In this document: in pieces, positions 46,900 through 57,608 of the stretch | Layout of the letters: every line of letters starts with the position of its first letter | Position numbering within the stretch: the stretch's first letter is position 1 | NCBI GenBank assembly: GCA_016748015.1 | Contig: JAAOMT010000703.1 | Location: forward strand, 1,072,445-1,136,444 | Origin: Geosiphon pyriformis | Taxonomy: Eukaryota; Glomeromycota; Glomeromycetes; Archaeosporales; Geosiphonaceae | Length of the DNA stretch: 64,000 bases | Reading direction: 5' to 3' | Program-made: the position numbers and the translations under genes | Notes under the pieces: generated by a model | What the model was told of the DNA's origin: nothing | The model's database searches: none | The model's input: the letters and a program-made list of their open reading frames with translations, nothing else

Positions 46900-48365
46900 A
46901 AGTTGGATCCAAAAGGTCTTATATCTTATTGGTTTATGCTGGCATCTGAGTTTATAAGCAAAATTGGTTTTTTAGAGATTGGATCTGCTGTTGCTCCCAA
47001 ATTGCCTGTGCTAAATGTCTTGAAATTCAAAGAGTTTTGCAATGTTCATAATTGTTTACTGAAAATTTGGTCTAATTATATTAAGATTTATACAAATAGG
47101 TTTTTAGAAAGTGCTAGTTCTACTAAAATGACAAGTAAAGTGGCTGTTTATTTTCTGACTGCAGATGTGAGTATTGAAATTAGAGTGCATGGGCTGTTGT
47201 TTTCTACTTTGGTTAAGTTACAGACTATTGCATTGGCTTTAAAGTGTGTTCTGTCTTTAAGTGCTATATTTGGATAACCAATCTGCAATTAGCATTTATG
47301 TGTCTGAGACTTCATTTGCAGTATTTGATTTCCACAATTAATGTTGAATTAAGAGATTACAAATAGTCAATCTTATTAAGAATAAAAACATTTTAGTTAA
47401 GTGGGTAAAGATTAAAAGACATTCAGGAATTCTGGACAATATTAAGGCTGATAAACTGGCTGGCAAGACAACTTTTTTTTTCTTTTCTTTGCATATAAAA
47501 ATTCAGAAGTGATTTTTGGTTACTGAGAATATTGTTGTGTTTGGTAATACTTGTTATTTTATTTGTAATCTGTCTTGGTCAATTTGCTGTGCTTATTAGA
47601 AAGCTGGTTCTGGTTTTAATGTTGTTCTAAATGTTATAGTTAGGGAAATAAATTGGACTATTACTGTGATAGTTTGACATCCTAACTTATACATGCTCTT
47701 TGAATTTACTAATAAAAAATTGGCTAATCTGTGCACATATATGATAAAAACAATATATAGACAGCTACTGGTAGTGGTTAGAAAGAGATTATATAACAGG
47801 AATTATTCTAGGGTGTTGTGCTTACTGTACAATAAGGTGGAGTTTTCTGACTATGTTTTTATTTGTTTTGATAACATTGGTCTTCATAAGGACATTTTGA
47901 CAAAAACTGCTAAAAAGTAAGTATTATTGTTAAATTTTTCTTACTCACCTACTTTTGTCATTTTGTGTTTACTTTTGATATATGCTTCAAATGTAATTCT
48001 GTACACTGCAATTTGCAAAGACTTTGTGTTAAGAAATTGGTATGCTGAGGCTGTTATAATCTTTGAGGAAAAGAAAAAGATTACTTTGATTCTAATTAAA
48101 TATACTTAGTTTGTGGTGGAGTTGCACTACACTAAAGTGTGATTAATTAGGTCTAAACATAAGGTGAATATAGAAAGGACTGGTTTGGTTAAAAATAATA
48201 GTTTGATTGTGACTTGTATTACTATATGGTATTTATATTGTCAAATAGATTAGTTTGTATGCTTGGTATTATAAAATCTTTTGCTGTTAATTTTGGTAGA
48301 CACAAAATATGTCATTTCTTTTCTGGTTTAAGTGGTAATGCTTTTATTAATATAGATATATAATA
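46900..48365 (+). pseudogene. LINE C RNase H, zinc finger and C-terminus
   Basis: Open piece 46,903-47,277: DPKGLISYWFML…YTNRFLESASSTKMTSKVAVYF…LLFSTLVKLQTIALALKCV. The first Asp of the TDGSL block is Asn (YTNRF) and the Glu is Lys. Then YLDNQSAI (Asp kept). The zinc finger piece 47,693-47,920 reads VLCLLYNKVEFSDYVFIC, with the second Cys and the His both replaced by Tyr. The last piece (47,927-48,109 and beyond) is the conserved C-terminal tail. Confidence 0.75.
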
Positions 48366-48499
48366 TTGTCTTGACTGGCCCAAGTGGCTGGCCATATATA
48401 GTAAATGGATAAACTGTATTTAGTTTAATCTACTTAGTTTGGTTCTATGTACTAAATAGCAGTTGGATTTTATTCATTAAATCTTATAATAAAAAAAAT

Positions 48500-48859
48500 T
48501 AATAAATTTTAAATTTAATAAACAAATTTGCAAAAAACATAAAATTTTAATTTTTAATATTTATTTACTTAAAAAAATTAAAAAATTTAATATTACTATT
48601 TATAATTCTAATAGCTATTTTATTATTTTAATTAATTACTTAAAAATTAAAATTATATATAGCAATATTTTTCAAAAAAAACTGTCATAAAAAGTTTTAA
48701 ATTTTACAGAATGAATTGATTATTTACTTTCAAAATTCAAAAAAATAAGAGGTTTAAATAATTTTTTGTCTTTTTAATTTTATAACTATGATTAAAACAA
48801 AAAATAAAAAAGCTATAATTATTATTTTTTTTATAGTAACTAATAAAATTTTAACATAA
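48500..48859. other. AT-rich linker between two LINEs
   Basis: A/T runs only; no frame or repeat recognised. It begins with the tail of LINE C. Confidence 0.5.
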
Positions 48860-50760
48860 GAAAGTTTTTATATTGTTAAAGCAGTTAGACATAATGTTTT
48901 GGCTATATTTTTTTTAGTTATTAATAGTAATAAGCTGTCTTTAATGGCCATTAAAGCATCTTTTTCATTTTTGGCTGGTTCTTTACCAGTCAAAATTCTC
49001 TCAAAAAGACACATTTGGATTAGTCTTAGTGTTGCCTTTATTCTTTCTAAAAATCTGAAAGTTTTTAATAACAGATCAATTAACAAGCTGGTTTTCCTTA
49101 TTATAGCTTTTATACCTAGTGCTGTTAGTACTATTTTTTTATACAAAATAGTCAAAAAAACCAAAAATTCAAAAAAGTGGAAGCAGTTGCTTGTTTCTGC
49201 TATTGTTATACCAAACCTTTTTGTGGTTTTATCTGAGATCTTAGATGAGATCTCTACTGTTTTATCTGGCATATTATCTAAAATTAGCCAAAATTAACTA
49301 TTGGTTGTATTGCCAAATGTAATGTTTTCTAGCAAATCCATATTGGTTCTAGAAGCAAAACAATTATCTTCTATTAAGTCACTTGTTTTTGAAAGCTGAA
49401 CTAATCAAATAAAAACTGAATTATCTCTTCTGGTTTCTGGTGTTATTATTAATGGTGCCTGGGAAACTATTATTAATCATTAAAAATTTACTGGGTGAAT
49501 AGTTTCTACTCTGATACTTAGTAATATCTTCAAAATTAAATTAGCTTATATTAGAGTTGTTTTTTAGTCTGTACATAGTTTCTTGAGTGTAAAGTCAGTG
49601 TTAAAAAACAATATAAAGCTCTTTTGTGTGAAGTTTGCTTCCTAAAGTTCTCCAAATGCTGCATTTTTGGTTGAGCTTACAGGCTTTATTTGTTTTGCTA
49701 CTTTTAAAATTGCCAAGTTTTTGGTGATTTTTGAGTTTGGTTCTTTTTCTACTACTATTATATTACATAATATGTTCTTAAGTGTGTCTGCTGCTAATAT
49801 TAAGTCAGTTCTTAATGTCTTTGATGAGGTTTCTTATGTTGTGCTAAAGTCTGCTGGTGTTTGGCAATACATAATTGTTTATTTTAATGAATTGAATACT
49901 GTTGTATCTGCTTTTAATTACTGGTTAGTATTAGTAGACAAAAATAGTGTTCGGATTTTTTTCTTTATAAATCAAAAAAAGACTATTCTGTCTTATAACA
50001 GGTTTAAGGCCAAGTTGATTAATCTTTTTTCTGGCTGTACTGCTTTTGAGATTAATAATATGATTTCTCAAGTTAGTAATCAGACTTGTTTCATTTTTCA
50101 TTTACCTAATTCTGGTTATTATTTCTAGTTTGCTCTGATTATATTTGGCTCTTAAGTTGATTTGGACTCTGCAGTTGTTAAGATTAATACACTAAGAAAA
50201 TGCCATATTTGATAAAAAACTTTTGGTTATTAATGCTGTTTTAGATGCCAAGAGATAAGCTATTTGGCTGCAAACTGTACAGTTTTTTCACCTCCTTTTT
50301 CAATGGCTCTCAAGATGTTCAAATCACGTTTTGTGAGTAATATTTTTTATGTTAAGGCCTTTGCTTATTCTAATTCTTCTGAGTTTTTTTTATTGGTAGC
50401 TTTTGCTTTTTTTTTTGTGATTGTTAGTAATCCTCTGTTTTTTTTTTAGCTGATGTTTCTGGAATTTAATTTGATTAAGTTGTTAATTTTGGTTGAATTA
50501 ATTGTTAAATTTGTTGGTGTCTTGATTACTGTGTTTAAATATTTTATTAAGAATGATCTCACTTTAAGCAGTATTCTTAGTTTAAAGATCAATAAGCTTA
50601 TAATTCATCTGGGTTTTTTTAGCAAGATTGTTAGTAATTTAAAAAGAGAAATAGTTTCTTTAAAGAAAAAGTGCTGCATGGATGATATTGTTATGTCTGA
50701 TAATTTGAAGTATTTAATTAGTATAAATAATGATATGTTTTTTAACTTGATATTTCTTTA
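48860..50760 (+). pseudogene. LINE J ORF1 (second ORF1 type)
   Basis: Different from LINE-2 ORF1. Pieces: 48,899-49,297 (VINSNKLSLMAIKASFSFLAGSLPVKILSKRHIW…); 49,667-50,128, with paired RRM-like parts AGVWQYIIVYFNELNTVVSAFNYW and FSGCTAFEINNMISQVSNQTCFIFHLPNSGY; a decayed CCHC knuckle near 50,190-50,270 with Trp-to-TAG changes; KSRFVSNIFYVKAFAYSNSSEFFLLVAF (50,300); and 50,453-50,761, a Leu/Ile-rich coiled tail (ILSLKINKLIIHLGFFSKIVSNLKREIVSLKKK). Likely RNA-binding by family; function inferred. Confidence 0.65.
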
Positions 50761-51040
50761 AACACATAAGCCTATTAGTATTAAAACTGACTTTTTAAAG
50801 ACAGCCAAATAACTGGTTGGATTGGTCTTTTATAGTATTGTTTTATTTAATGTTATTCAAAAGATGTTATTTTTACATAAGTTTTCTTCTATTGTATTAA
50901 CTTAGTATAGTCTGAACTGATTTGAGTAGCAGGTTATATATAGAAAGCATATAAATTACACTTAGTTTAAAATACTTAGTTGTTTTAAAGTTCTAAGTAG
51001 TAATTGAGTTATATTTATTAAACTTAATAAAAAAAATAAA
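48860..51040 (+). mobile_element. LINE J: ORF1 joined directly to a LINE 3' UTR
   Basis: A plus-strand ORF1 (48,860-50,760) is followed within about 150 bp by a 3' end that matches LINE C and D (…TCTGAACTGATTTGAGTAGCAGG…ACACTTAG…ACTTAGTTG…TAATTGAGTTATATTTATTAAA) and an A-rich tail at about 51,025-51,050. No endonuclease, RT or RNase H lies between. Either a deletion derivative or a non-autonomous LINE form. Confidence 0.6.
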
Positions 51041-51149
51041 ATTCAAAATAATTTTTATTATTAAAAAATTATTTTTATTTAATATAAAACAATTAAAATT
51101 ATAATTTAAGCAATTTATTATAAAATATGTTAATATTTTTTTATTTTAT

Positions 51150-52631
51150 TACAAGTTTTACGAGTGAAATCCAACTGCTATTTAGTACATAGAACCAAAC
51201 TAAGTAGATCAAACTAAATATAGCTCACATACTAACTACATGTGGCCAGCCACTTGGACCAGACAAGACAATACTATATGTTTATACTAACAAAAGCATT
51301 ACTATCTAAACCAGAAAAAAAATGACACAATTTGCATCTACCAAATCTAATAGCAAAAGATTCTATAATGCCAAGCATATAAACAACTCTGATTAACAAC
51401 ATAAATATTACACAGTAGGACAAACCCAAAACCACACTGGTATTTTTAACTAAGCAAGCTTTTTCCATATTTACCCTATGTTTGGTCTTAACAATCCATA
51501 CTTTAATGCAATACAATTTCACCACAAACCTAATATATTCTATAAGGGCCAGAGCAGTTTTATTCTTTCTTTCAAAAACCAAAACAGCTTTAACATACTA
51601 ATCCCTCATCACAAAATCTTTACAAACAGCAGTATACAAACTCACATCTGAAGAACATATCACTAGTAAATACAGAACAGCAGAATTAAATAAATATAAA
51701 AGACTGGATAACAATATCCATTTCTTAGCAGCCTCAACCAAAATGTCCTCATGAAGACCAGAGTTACCAGAACAAGTAAAACTATAGTCAGATAACTCCA
51801 CTTTACTACACAGCAAGCATAATACTTCAGGATAACCTCTGTTATACAACCTTTTCTTAACTGTAACTGGTAGCTGTCTATAAACTGTCTTTATTAAATA
51901 TGTACACAAATTGGCTGATTTTCTGCTAGTAAACCCAGAAAGCATGTGTAAATCAGGATGCCAAACTATCATAGTAGTCCTCCAATTTATCTTCTTAATT
52001 ATAGCACTTGAAATAATATCAAAACCAGGACCAGCCTCCCAATAGGCATGACAAATTAATTGGTGCAGATTATAAACAAAATAACAAATATTGCCAGATA
52101 CAGCAGTCTTTTCAGCAACCAAAAACCTCTTTCAAATTTTAATTGACAAAGAAAAAAAAGAGAAAGTAACATCACTAACTAATATATTAGCCTTAATATT
52201 GCCAAGTACACCTAAATAGTCTTTAACTTTTACTCATTTAATTGAAATGTTTTTATTCTTAAGAAAATTGACTATCTGCAATCTTTTAATTCAACATTGA
52301 TTATGAAAGTCAGACACAATAAAAGAAGCTTCAGACATGCAGGCATCTATTGCTAATTGGCTATCTAAGTACAGAACCATAGAGCATAAAAGTGGAACAC
52401 ATTTTAAAGCCAAAGCCACAGCATACAGTTTAGTCAAATTAGAGAACAAAAGCCTGGCTATCCTAACCCTAATATCTGTGTTTACAGCTGAAAAATACAC
52501 AGCTGTTTTACTTGCTATCTCAATAAAACCAGCATCTTTTAAAAATCCATTTATGTAGACTTTAATACAATCAGATCACACTTCTAACAAACTATCACAA
52601 ACAACAGAGAACTTTACAGAATTCAAAACAT
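51150..52631 (-). mobile_element. LINE D, 3' half (interrupted by gypsy element E)
   Basis: The minus-strand 3' UTR starts at the A-tail near 51,150 (TTTATTACAAGTTTTACGAGTGAAATCC). ORF2 C-terminus 51,582-51,274 (…AIRFGRCKLCHFFSGLDSN). Piece 52,122-51,598 carries the finger VLCLLCSKVELSDYSFTC, with both Cys of CxxC kept and the His now Tyr. RNase H 52,560-52,291: YINGFLKDAGF (TDGSL now INGFL), LLFSNLTKLYAVALAL (Glu to Lys) and LYLDSQLAIDAC. The rest of LINE D resumes at 62,864. Confidence 0.85.
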
Positions 52632-52981
52632 TGTTATTCATAGAATAGAAGAAGTATATTATTATTAACAAGTAGAAATTAGCCAATCAGAAGTAGACAT
52701 AGTAAATGTAGAATTCCAGGATTCCTCTCAGAGGAATTGCAGAATTCCAGGAATTTCAGAATTCTCTGGCGAGGAATTGTAGGATTCCAGAATTCCAGAA
52801 TTCCTCTCATCAGGAATCGCAGAATTCTTGTCACAAGGAATTAAAGAATTGAGGAATCTCAAATATGTATATATAGCAGTAGCATTAGAAGCAAAAAAGA
52901 CAGAATCGCCACCAAGAATCTTTAGCTTAGTTACCACAATCCTCAAATAAATAATTATTTGCTATATCAAATTTAATTTTC

Positions 52982-53054
52982 ACTATCAACACTTCATGTT
53001 GATAGTAACTGATACTTAATCATACTGGAATAATAGCTCTTGATTATGGCTATT
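52982..53054 (+). promoter_or_regulatory. Two stem-loops in the LTR (R/U5 side)
   Basis: Stem 1: a perfect 10-bp inverted repeat with a 5-nt loop. Stem 2: a 6-7 bp AATAGC/GCTATT(G) repeat with an 11-nt loop, 25 bp further on. The pair recurs, in this order and spacing, in the family LTRs here. Being downstream of the TATA box it should be transcribed, so an RNA role such as packaging, dimerisation or 3' processing is possible; this is inference. Confidence 0.6.
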
Positions 53055-53155
53055 GACAGGCTACTAACTTGCAAATCACCTTGGCTTATTTCTTATTTTC
53101 TCTTTTATCTTTTCTTTATTTTTCTTTGTTGGCTACTAACTTGATTGAAGGATTT

Positions 53156-53275
53156 ACTCTTAAAGGACTTATGGAGAAATAAAACTTACTTAAACAATAC
53201 TTACTCTTGGAAGACTTATGGAGGAATAAACTTGCTTAAACAATACTTATTCTTGGAAGACTTACGGAGGAATTG
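53156..53275 (+). repeat. 46-47 bp tandem repeat in element E LTR
   Basis: Two full units and a partial third beginning ACTCTT(A/G)(A/G)A…GGACTTATGGAG and ending AAACAATACTT. The same array is present in the 3' LTR (about 62,486-62,600). It is not seen in LTRs A, G, H or 20,502, so it expanded in this lineage. Confidence 0.75.
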
Positions 53276-53545
53276 ACATCAGGAAACAGCACTGGTATAC
53301 ACTTATAGAGAATATTGTACCAGAAGAATCATCAACCATCCAGCTGAGCAAGCAATTGATAAAACTACAGTTTCAAAAAACTACTAATAAACTGTTATCT
53401 TTGAATCTCTGTCCATTATACAAAGAACTCAATTGGAAAACCTTCAGATAAAATACCTTCAGATTATCATCATCATCAATTGCTTTGCGTACCAAGTTAT
53501 GAATTTGTTATTCACTTGACACCCCAAAGAATCACTTATAACATT

Positions 53546-53562
53546 TGGTGCTTCCTGTAAGG
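53546..53562 (+). promoter_or_regulatory. Candidate primer-binding site
   Basis: TGGTGCTTCCTGTAAGG lies 2 nt inside the 5' LTR. The starting TGG complements the CCA end of tRNA. The same block follows LTR I (TTTGGTGCTTCCTATAAG) with two changes. The tRNA species was not identified. Confidence 0.6.
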
Positions 53563-53606
53563 TATAATCCTACAGAGAACCAGTACCAACAACACACCAT
53601 TCAAAT

Positions 53607-55860
53607 GTGGCAGAATCAGAAATTATAGGAGCCAACCACTTAGGATTTGCAAAATCCTTGTTTTAACAATACAGCCAACAATTAGAATTAAACAGTAATC
53701 ACTACCCAGCCGAATCAGCCTTCAACTTCTACATCAATGATAAAATTACTGACTGTTTAGGAGGAATGGTAAACATTGAATCAGCCAGAGAAAACTTTTA
53801 TACGGAACTGTTTCAACACACCAACTTACTAAGGAACTATAGTTTTGCACCAATAATCAGAGAGATAAATCAAAGTATTGAAAGATACATACAGCAACAA
53901 TTCCCCATTACCTATGCAGATAAGGGTAAAAGAAGAATACAAACACCAACAGCAACACCAAAAAGAATACAATTACTTAGTTGGAAAAAACACAGAGTAA
54001 AATCACCAACCACTCTATTATATCACTATACACTTGAAAGCACCATCAACATTTCATCAATAGACATGTCCACATTAAACACGACATCAGCATTTGGACA
54101 TTTCCCATTCCAAAGTAAACAAAGGAAAGAAGATCTACTAGAACTATATGGCGAGTATTTTGAAGAATTTAAATCTCAATCACTGATGCCATCAGAATTT
54201 CGATTACCACCACCTCAACCAAATTTCAGAATTGCGAGTTTTTAGGAAATTACTAAATCAGAAAGAGAACAAGAAGTAAAAGAGGAAGAAAAATCTGAGG
54301 ATCAAAAATTTACTTACCAAAACCTGATCCTAGAAAACCCAGAAATTGAAACTCCGAATATTCAAACCCCACCAAATCAGAACAATCTAAACTCCGAAGT
54401 AATTAATCAAAACTTACCTTCAGTAATCATCATTGATCAACCACTGATTAATCCAATAGCCGAACCCATACAACAGCCACTTCAATTACCATCCCAACAA
54501 CCCATGCAACAACAACTGCTTCAACAGCCATCACAATAACTAAACGTAAACCAAATGGCCTACACACCCATTGCAAAGTTAGAAAACTTTACCAGTGAAG
54601 AAGATGATGCTCAAGCATGGATCAATAATGTCTCCAAGGCCATCATAGTGAACAATTGGGACAATGCCAAAGCCCTACAAATGATACCATACTTTCTTAA
54701 AAAAACCACCAATTCTTGGTATCAGAGTTTAGCTGTCAAACTACAAACATTCTAACAATTCAAAACTGTCTTTCTGGGATATTTTAGTAACAATAACAGT
54801 ATTAATTGTCTAGCCAATACTTTTACCACAATCAAACAGAATAATACTAAAGCAGTTACAACATACCTAAGATGCTTTTATAAAATCCTACACCAAATCT
54901 AAGCCATTGACGCCATGTATTTCACAGAACCCCAGATCCTCAACCAGTTTATTCGTGGCCTGTACAGTAGCATTTTGCAACACATATGCCCATTACACCC
55001 AGCCAATCTTCAAGCTACAGTTATACACATCAGAGATTTTGAATCAGCCGAGCTAAAAGCCAATCACACTCAAGCTGTAAATTTAGTAATGAATGGATCA
55101 TCTGATTTGGATTCCAAATTGAAGCAAATTAGTGATACCATCAATCAGAAAATCAAGGGATACTTAGCTAACAACCATCAGTCTATTTATCAACCTCCCC
55201 AAAGACACAGTAATTAGGGAAACACCAATCATTTCCAAAATTAAGCACATCTATCATTGTCAATTAATCAACCATGGCAGCAGAAAATGCATGTCTGTCA
55301 CAACTGTGGTAAACAAGATCACATAAGAGCCAACTGCAACACTTATAACCAACAATCGGGAAATCAACATAAAAACTCTGATCCCCAATTCCAAATCCAG
55401 AATTAATATCAAAATCAAGATCAATACCAAAACACTTACCTGCTAATGACACAGCAGCCAATTTATTAAGCACCAGTATATCAGACCCCGGTTTATCAAT
55501 CACAGCCACCAGCAATATATCAACCACAGCCATTTGTAATATATCAACCACAGCCACAAGTAATCTATCAATCTCAAACCATTCAAACACCACCCCAAAA
55601 CTTACCTCAACATGGAACCCAAAGACCGAGAATGACACAACAAAACTGAAAATCAGCAATGGTTGTCCACCAACTGATCCCCAGTTCTTTTAACACACCA
55701 TCAGGATTGCATTCTCAGAATTCGGGTACCAGTGTCACCCAAAACCCAAATTCTCAGAACTATTTAAGTCTCCTGGTTACCTTAGAAGACACTACCACCA
55801 ACAATTTGGGATCCAACTAACAACAAGCACTTACCAACAACATTCTACCAGCAACTGTCA
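53607..55860 (+). pseudogene. Gag of element E with CCHC knuckle
   Basis: One frame with scattered stops (for example CAA to TAA near 53,670). N-terminal part: NHLGFAKSLF…HYPAESAFNFYINDKI and 53,766-54,245. Gln/Pro-rich linker at about 54,440-54,540. Capsid-like part: FTSEEDDAQAWINNVSKAI (54,588), ALQMIPYFLKKTTNSWY, YFTEPQILNQFIRGLYSSI (54,915). Nucleocapsid knuckle CHNCGKQDHIRANC (55,296-55,337), all four ligands intact. A Tyr/Gln/Pro-repeat tail (VYQ, IYQPQPF, VIYQPQPQ) lies at 55,470-55,590. Gag packages element RNA. No start Met is certain, because the frame is open above the first ATG. Confidence 0.85.
55470..55590 (+). repeat. Coding tandem repeat in Gag (IYQPQPQ type)
   Basis: Units of roughly 24-30 bp around ATATCAACCACAGCCA, translated as (I/V)YQPQP. 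It sits between the CCHC knuckle and the protease. Confidence 0.7.
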
Positions 55861-56298
55861 CCAACAATGAATTGCTTGCAATCATCTTTCCCTTTAACTT
55901 GGAAGAAATGATCGAAATCTCATTGTTCAATAAAGCAGCTCTTAAAGAAAAGCCAATCACTGCCATGTATACAGATGCCAAAATTGATGGCCATGCCATC
56001 AAACTGATCTTAGATAGTGGATCAGCTGGCAGCATCATAACAAAACAACTCATAAATCAATTAGGTCACTGAGTTAACCAAGCTGCCAGTACAAGGATCA
56101 TTACAGCTGATGGAACAACCAAAACTCCAATAGGTGAAATAGACAACCTACCTATCGAAATTAACGGCATTATGGTACCCATCAAAGTCCTTGTAATAGA
56201 AGCCACTCAGTACCAAGCTCTTGTTGGAAATGATTGGCTATCCAAAACAAATGCCGTACTTAATTGGACAACACAAGAGCTCCAACTGAGCCAAAATA
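55861..56298 (+). pseudogene. Retropepsin-like aspartic protease of element E
   Basis: Same frame as gag. Active site KLILDSGSAGSIITKQL (about 56,004-56,055), the DSG form of retropepsin; then after one TGA …TPIGEIDNLPIEINGIMVPIKVLVIEATQYQALVGNDWLSK, with the flap/C-terminal (ALVGNDWL) block typical of Ty3 proteases. It cleaves the polyprotein by family role. Only one stop (56,071) interrupts it. Confidence 0.85.
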
Positions 56299-57583
56299 GT
56301 CAACATACTTGGGCACCAGCAGTATGTGGCCACTTTAAACCAACCAACTCACAGCCACTAATCAAATTGAAAAAAGAAGCAAAGAAACCAATATGGAAAG
56401 TGTATCAGGTTTTGTGGGCTGACGTTGACTACAATAAACTGCTGCCCATACTTGCCTGGGACAAAGACAACTATGGAAAAGGAAAGCAGAAAGAAGAACA
56501 TACCTGGGAAACCACCATTGGTGCTTGGATTGATGACAACCAAAATGAGTTGCCACCTACACTAAGTTGGAAAGAAAAAGGGAAAAGAAAGAAAAGAGAA
56601 GACAACATACTAGAGGAAACTGAATCAACAAAAGATACCACCAGTGGCTGGACTTGTTCATACTCCATTCATGAGCCACTACCATAACCACCATACATAC
56701 TGCTCAAATGCAAAGACTATGGGAAGAAACTTTCTTCCATGGAAGCATGGATCACGCCAGACGAAGACTACTAGATGCAAACCCACTATTATTATAAGCC
56801 ATGTCATAAAAAATGCTATGGCTACCCAAAGAAACAGGGCAAGTGGGACAATGAACCATGCCTCACTTATGGCAAACAATTACTCGATGAAAGAATATGG
56901 AATAACATTTCTGGTTGAGGAGGAATGTATAACACTTTGTGCCAATACATGATCCTTATTAGTAACTGGGTGAGTCATGATACCCCAATTACAGCAGCAT
57001 GGCACCAAGTACTCGATTGTTTAGACAGTTACCCCCACAATAAAGAGGAGATCTGGCAAATGGCCAATGCCAAAGTAAAAGGTACTACACCCAGTGAAAT
57101 ACTGGAAATTAAGAACAACCCTCCAGAACTGGTTAATATCATTCATATTCCTAACCCAGATGCTTTTATAGATGAAGAAACAGATCCAGAAGACTTCCAC
57201 AAATACTACCAAAATTTGGCACCTACAAAAGAAGAGCAGGAGCAGTATTTAGAACAACTAAACACCCAATTATGTGACCACTGTTTGATTCTCTGTGACT
57301 TCCAATATTGTAATGAATGTGACCTTATTTACAATCCACTACCATGCATGATCTACACAATCCCAGAGGAAATTGAACCAATCAACAGCTGTGCATCCGA
57401 ATCAGAATTACTGTTTGATCCCAATTTAAACTCCGACAATGATGACAACAAAAACACTGGTTCCAGCTCTGTTCAAATTGGCGATAACAACAATGACAAT
57501 TCCAACTCAGATTCAAACTCTGACCCAAAATATGAACAATACATTGCACTGCCAAACCTCTCCAAAGAACAGGAGTTGAAATA
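56299..57583 (+). pseudogene. Spacer domain of unknown function with Cys motifs
   Basis: Between protease and dUTPase, same frame, about 430 codons. It has two similar units, VLWADVDYNKLLPILAWDKD followed by a Lys-rich stretch, and GAWIDDNQNELPPTLSWKEK followed by a Lys-rich stretch. Then a Cys/Trp-rich part (LLKCKDYGKKLSSMEAW, CHKKCYGYPKKQGKWDNEPCLTYGKQL), an all-helical part (WHQVLDCLDSYPHNKEEIWQMANAKVKG), a zinc-ribbon-like CDHCLILCDFQYCNEC (57,282-57,330) and an acidic Asp/Asn/Ser tail (57,420-57,540). It is conserved in element G. I do not recognise a family. A DNA/RNA-binding or structural role is a guess. Confidence 0.65.
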
Positions 57584-57608
57584 GTATAATGACAATAATG
57601 AAAGTATC

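Larger units (their letters stand above)
43690..48495 (+). mobile_element. LINE C: non-LTR retrotransposon ORF2, 5' truncated
   Basis: Plus strand: endonuclease, RT, thumb, RNase H, zinc finger and C-terminal tail, then a 3' UTR containing TGGCCCAAGTGGCTGGCCATATATAG and an A-rich tail at about 48,480-48,515. ORF1 is missing upstream, where the LTR element abuts. Many TAG/TAA/TGA stops. Closest in sequence to LINE D by the shared 3' UTR and C-terminus. Confidence 0.85.
52632..53543 (+). repeat. 5' LTR of element E
   Basis: It runs TGTTATTCATAG…CACTTATAACA. U3 GAATTCC/GGATTCC array at about 52,712-52,862; TATATATAGC at about 52,870; hairpin 1 at 52,982-53,006 (ACTATCAACA, loop CTTCA, TGTTGATAGT); hairpin 2 at 53,032-53,054 (AATAGC/GCTATT). 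A tandem repeat of 46-47 bp units lies at 53,156-53,275. The minus-strand 72-residue frame in U3 (52,946-52,728) is a by-product of the array, not a gene. Confidence 0.93.

Noticed and set aside
52728-52946. 72-residue minus-strand frame repeated at 62,059-62,277
   Set aside because: Produced by the GAATTCC array present in both LTRs of element E; conservation reflects the LTR, not a protein.
55264-55659. 131-residue minus-strand frame
   Set aside because: Antisense of the gag knuckle and Pro/Gln repeat.
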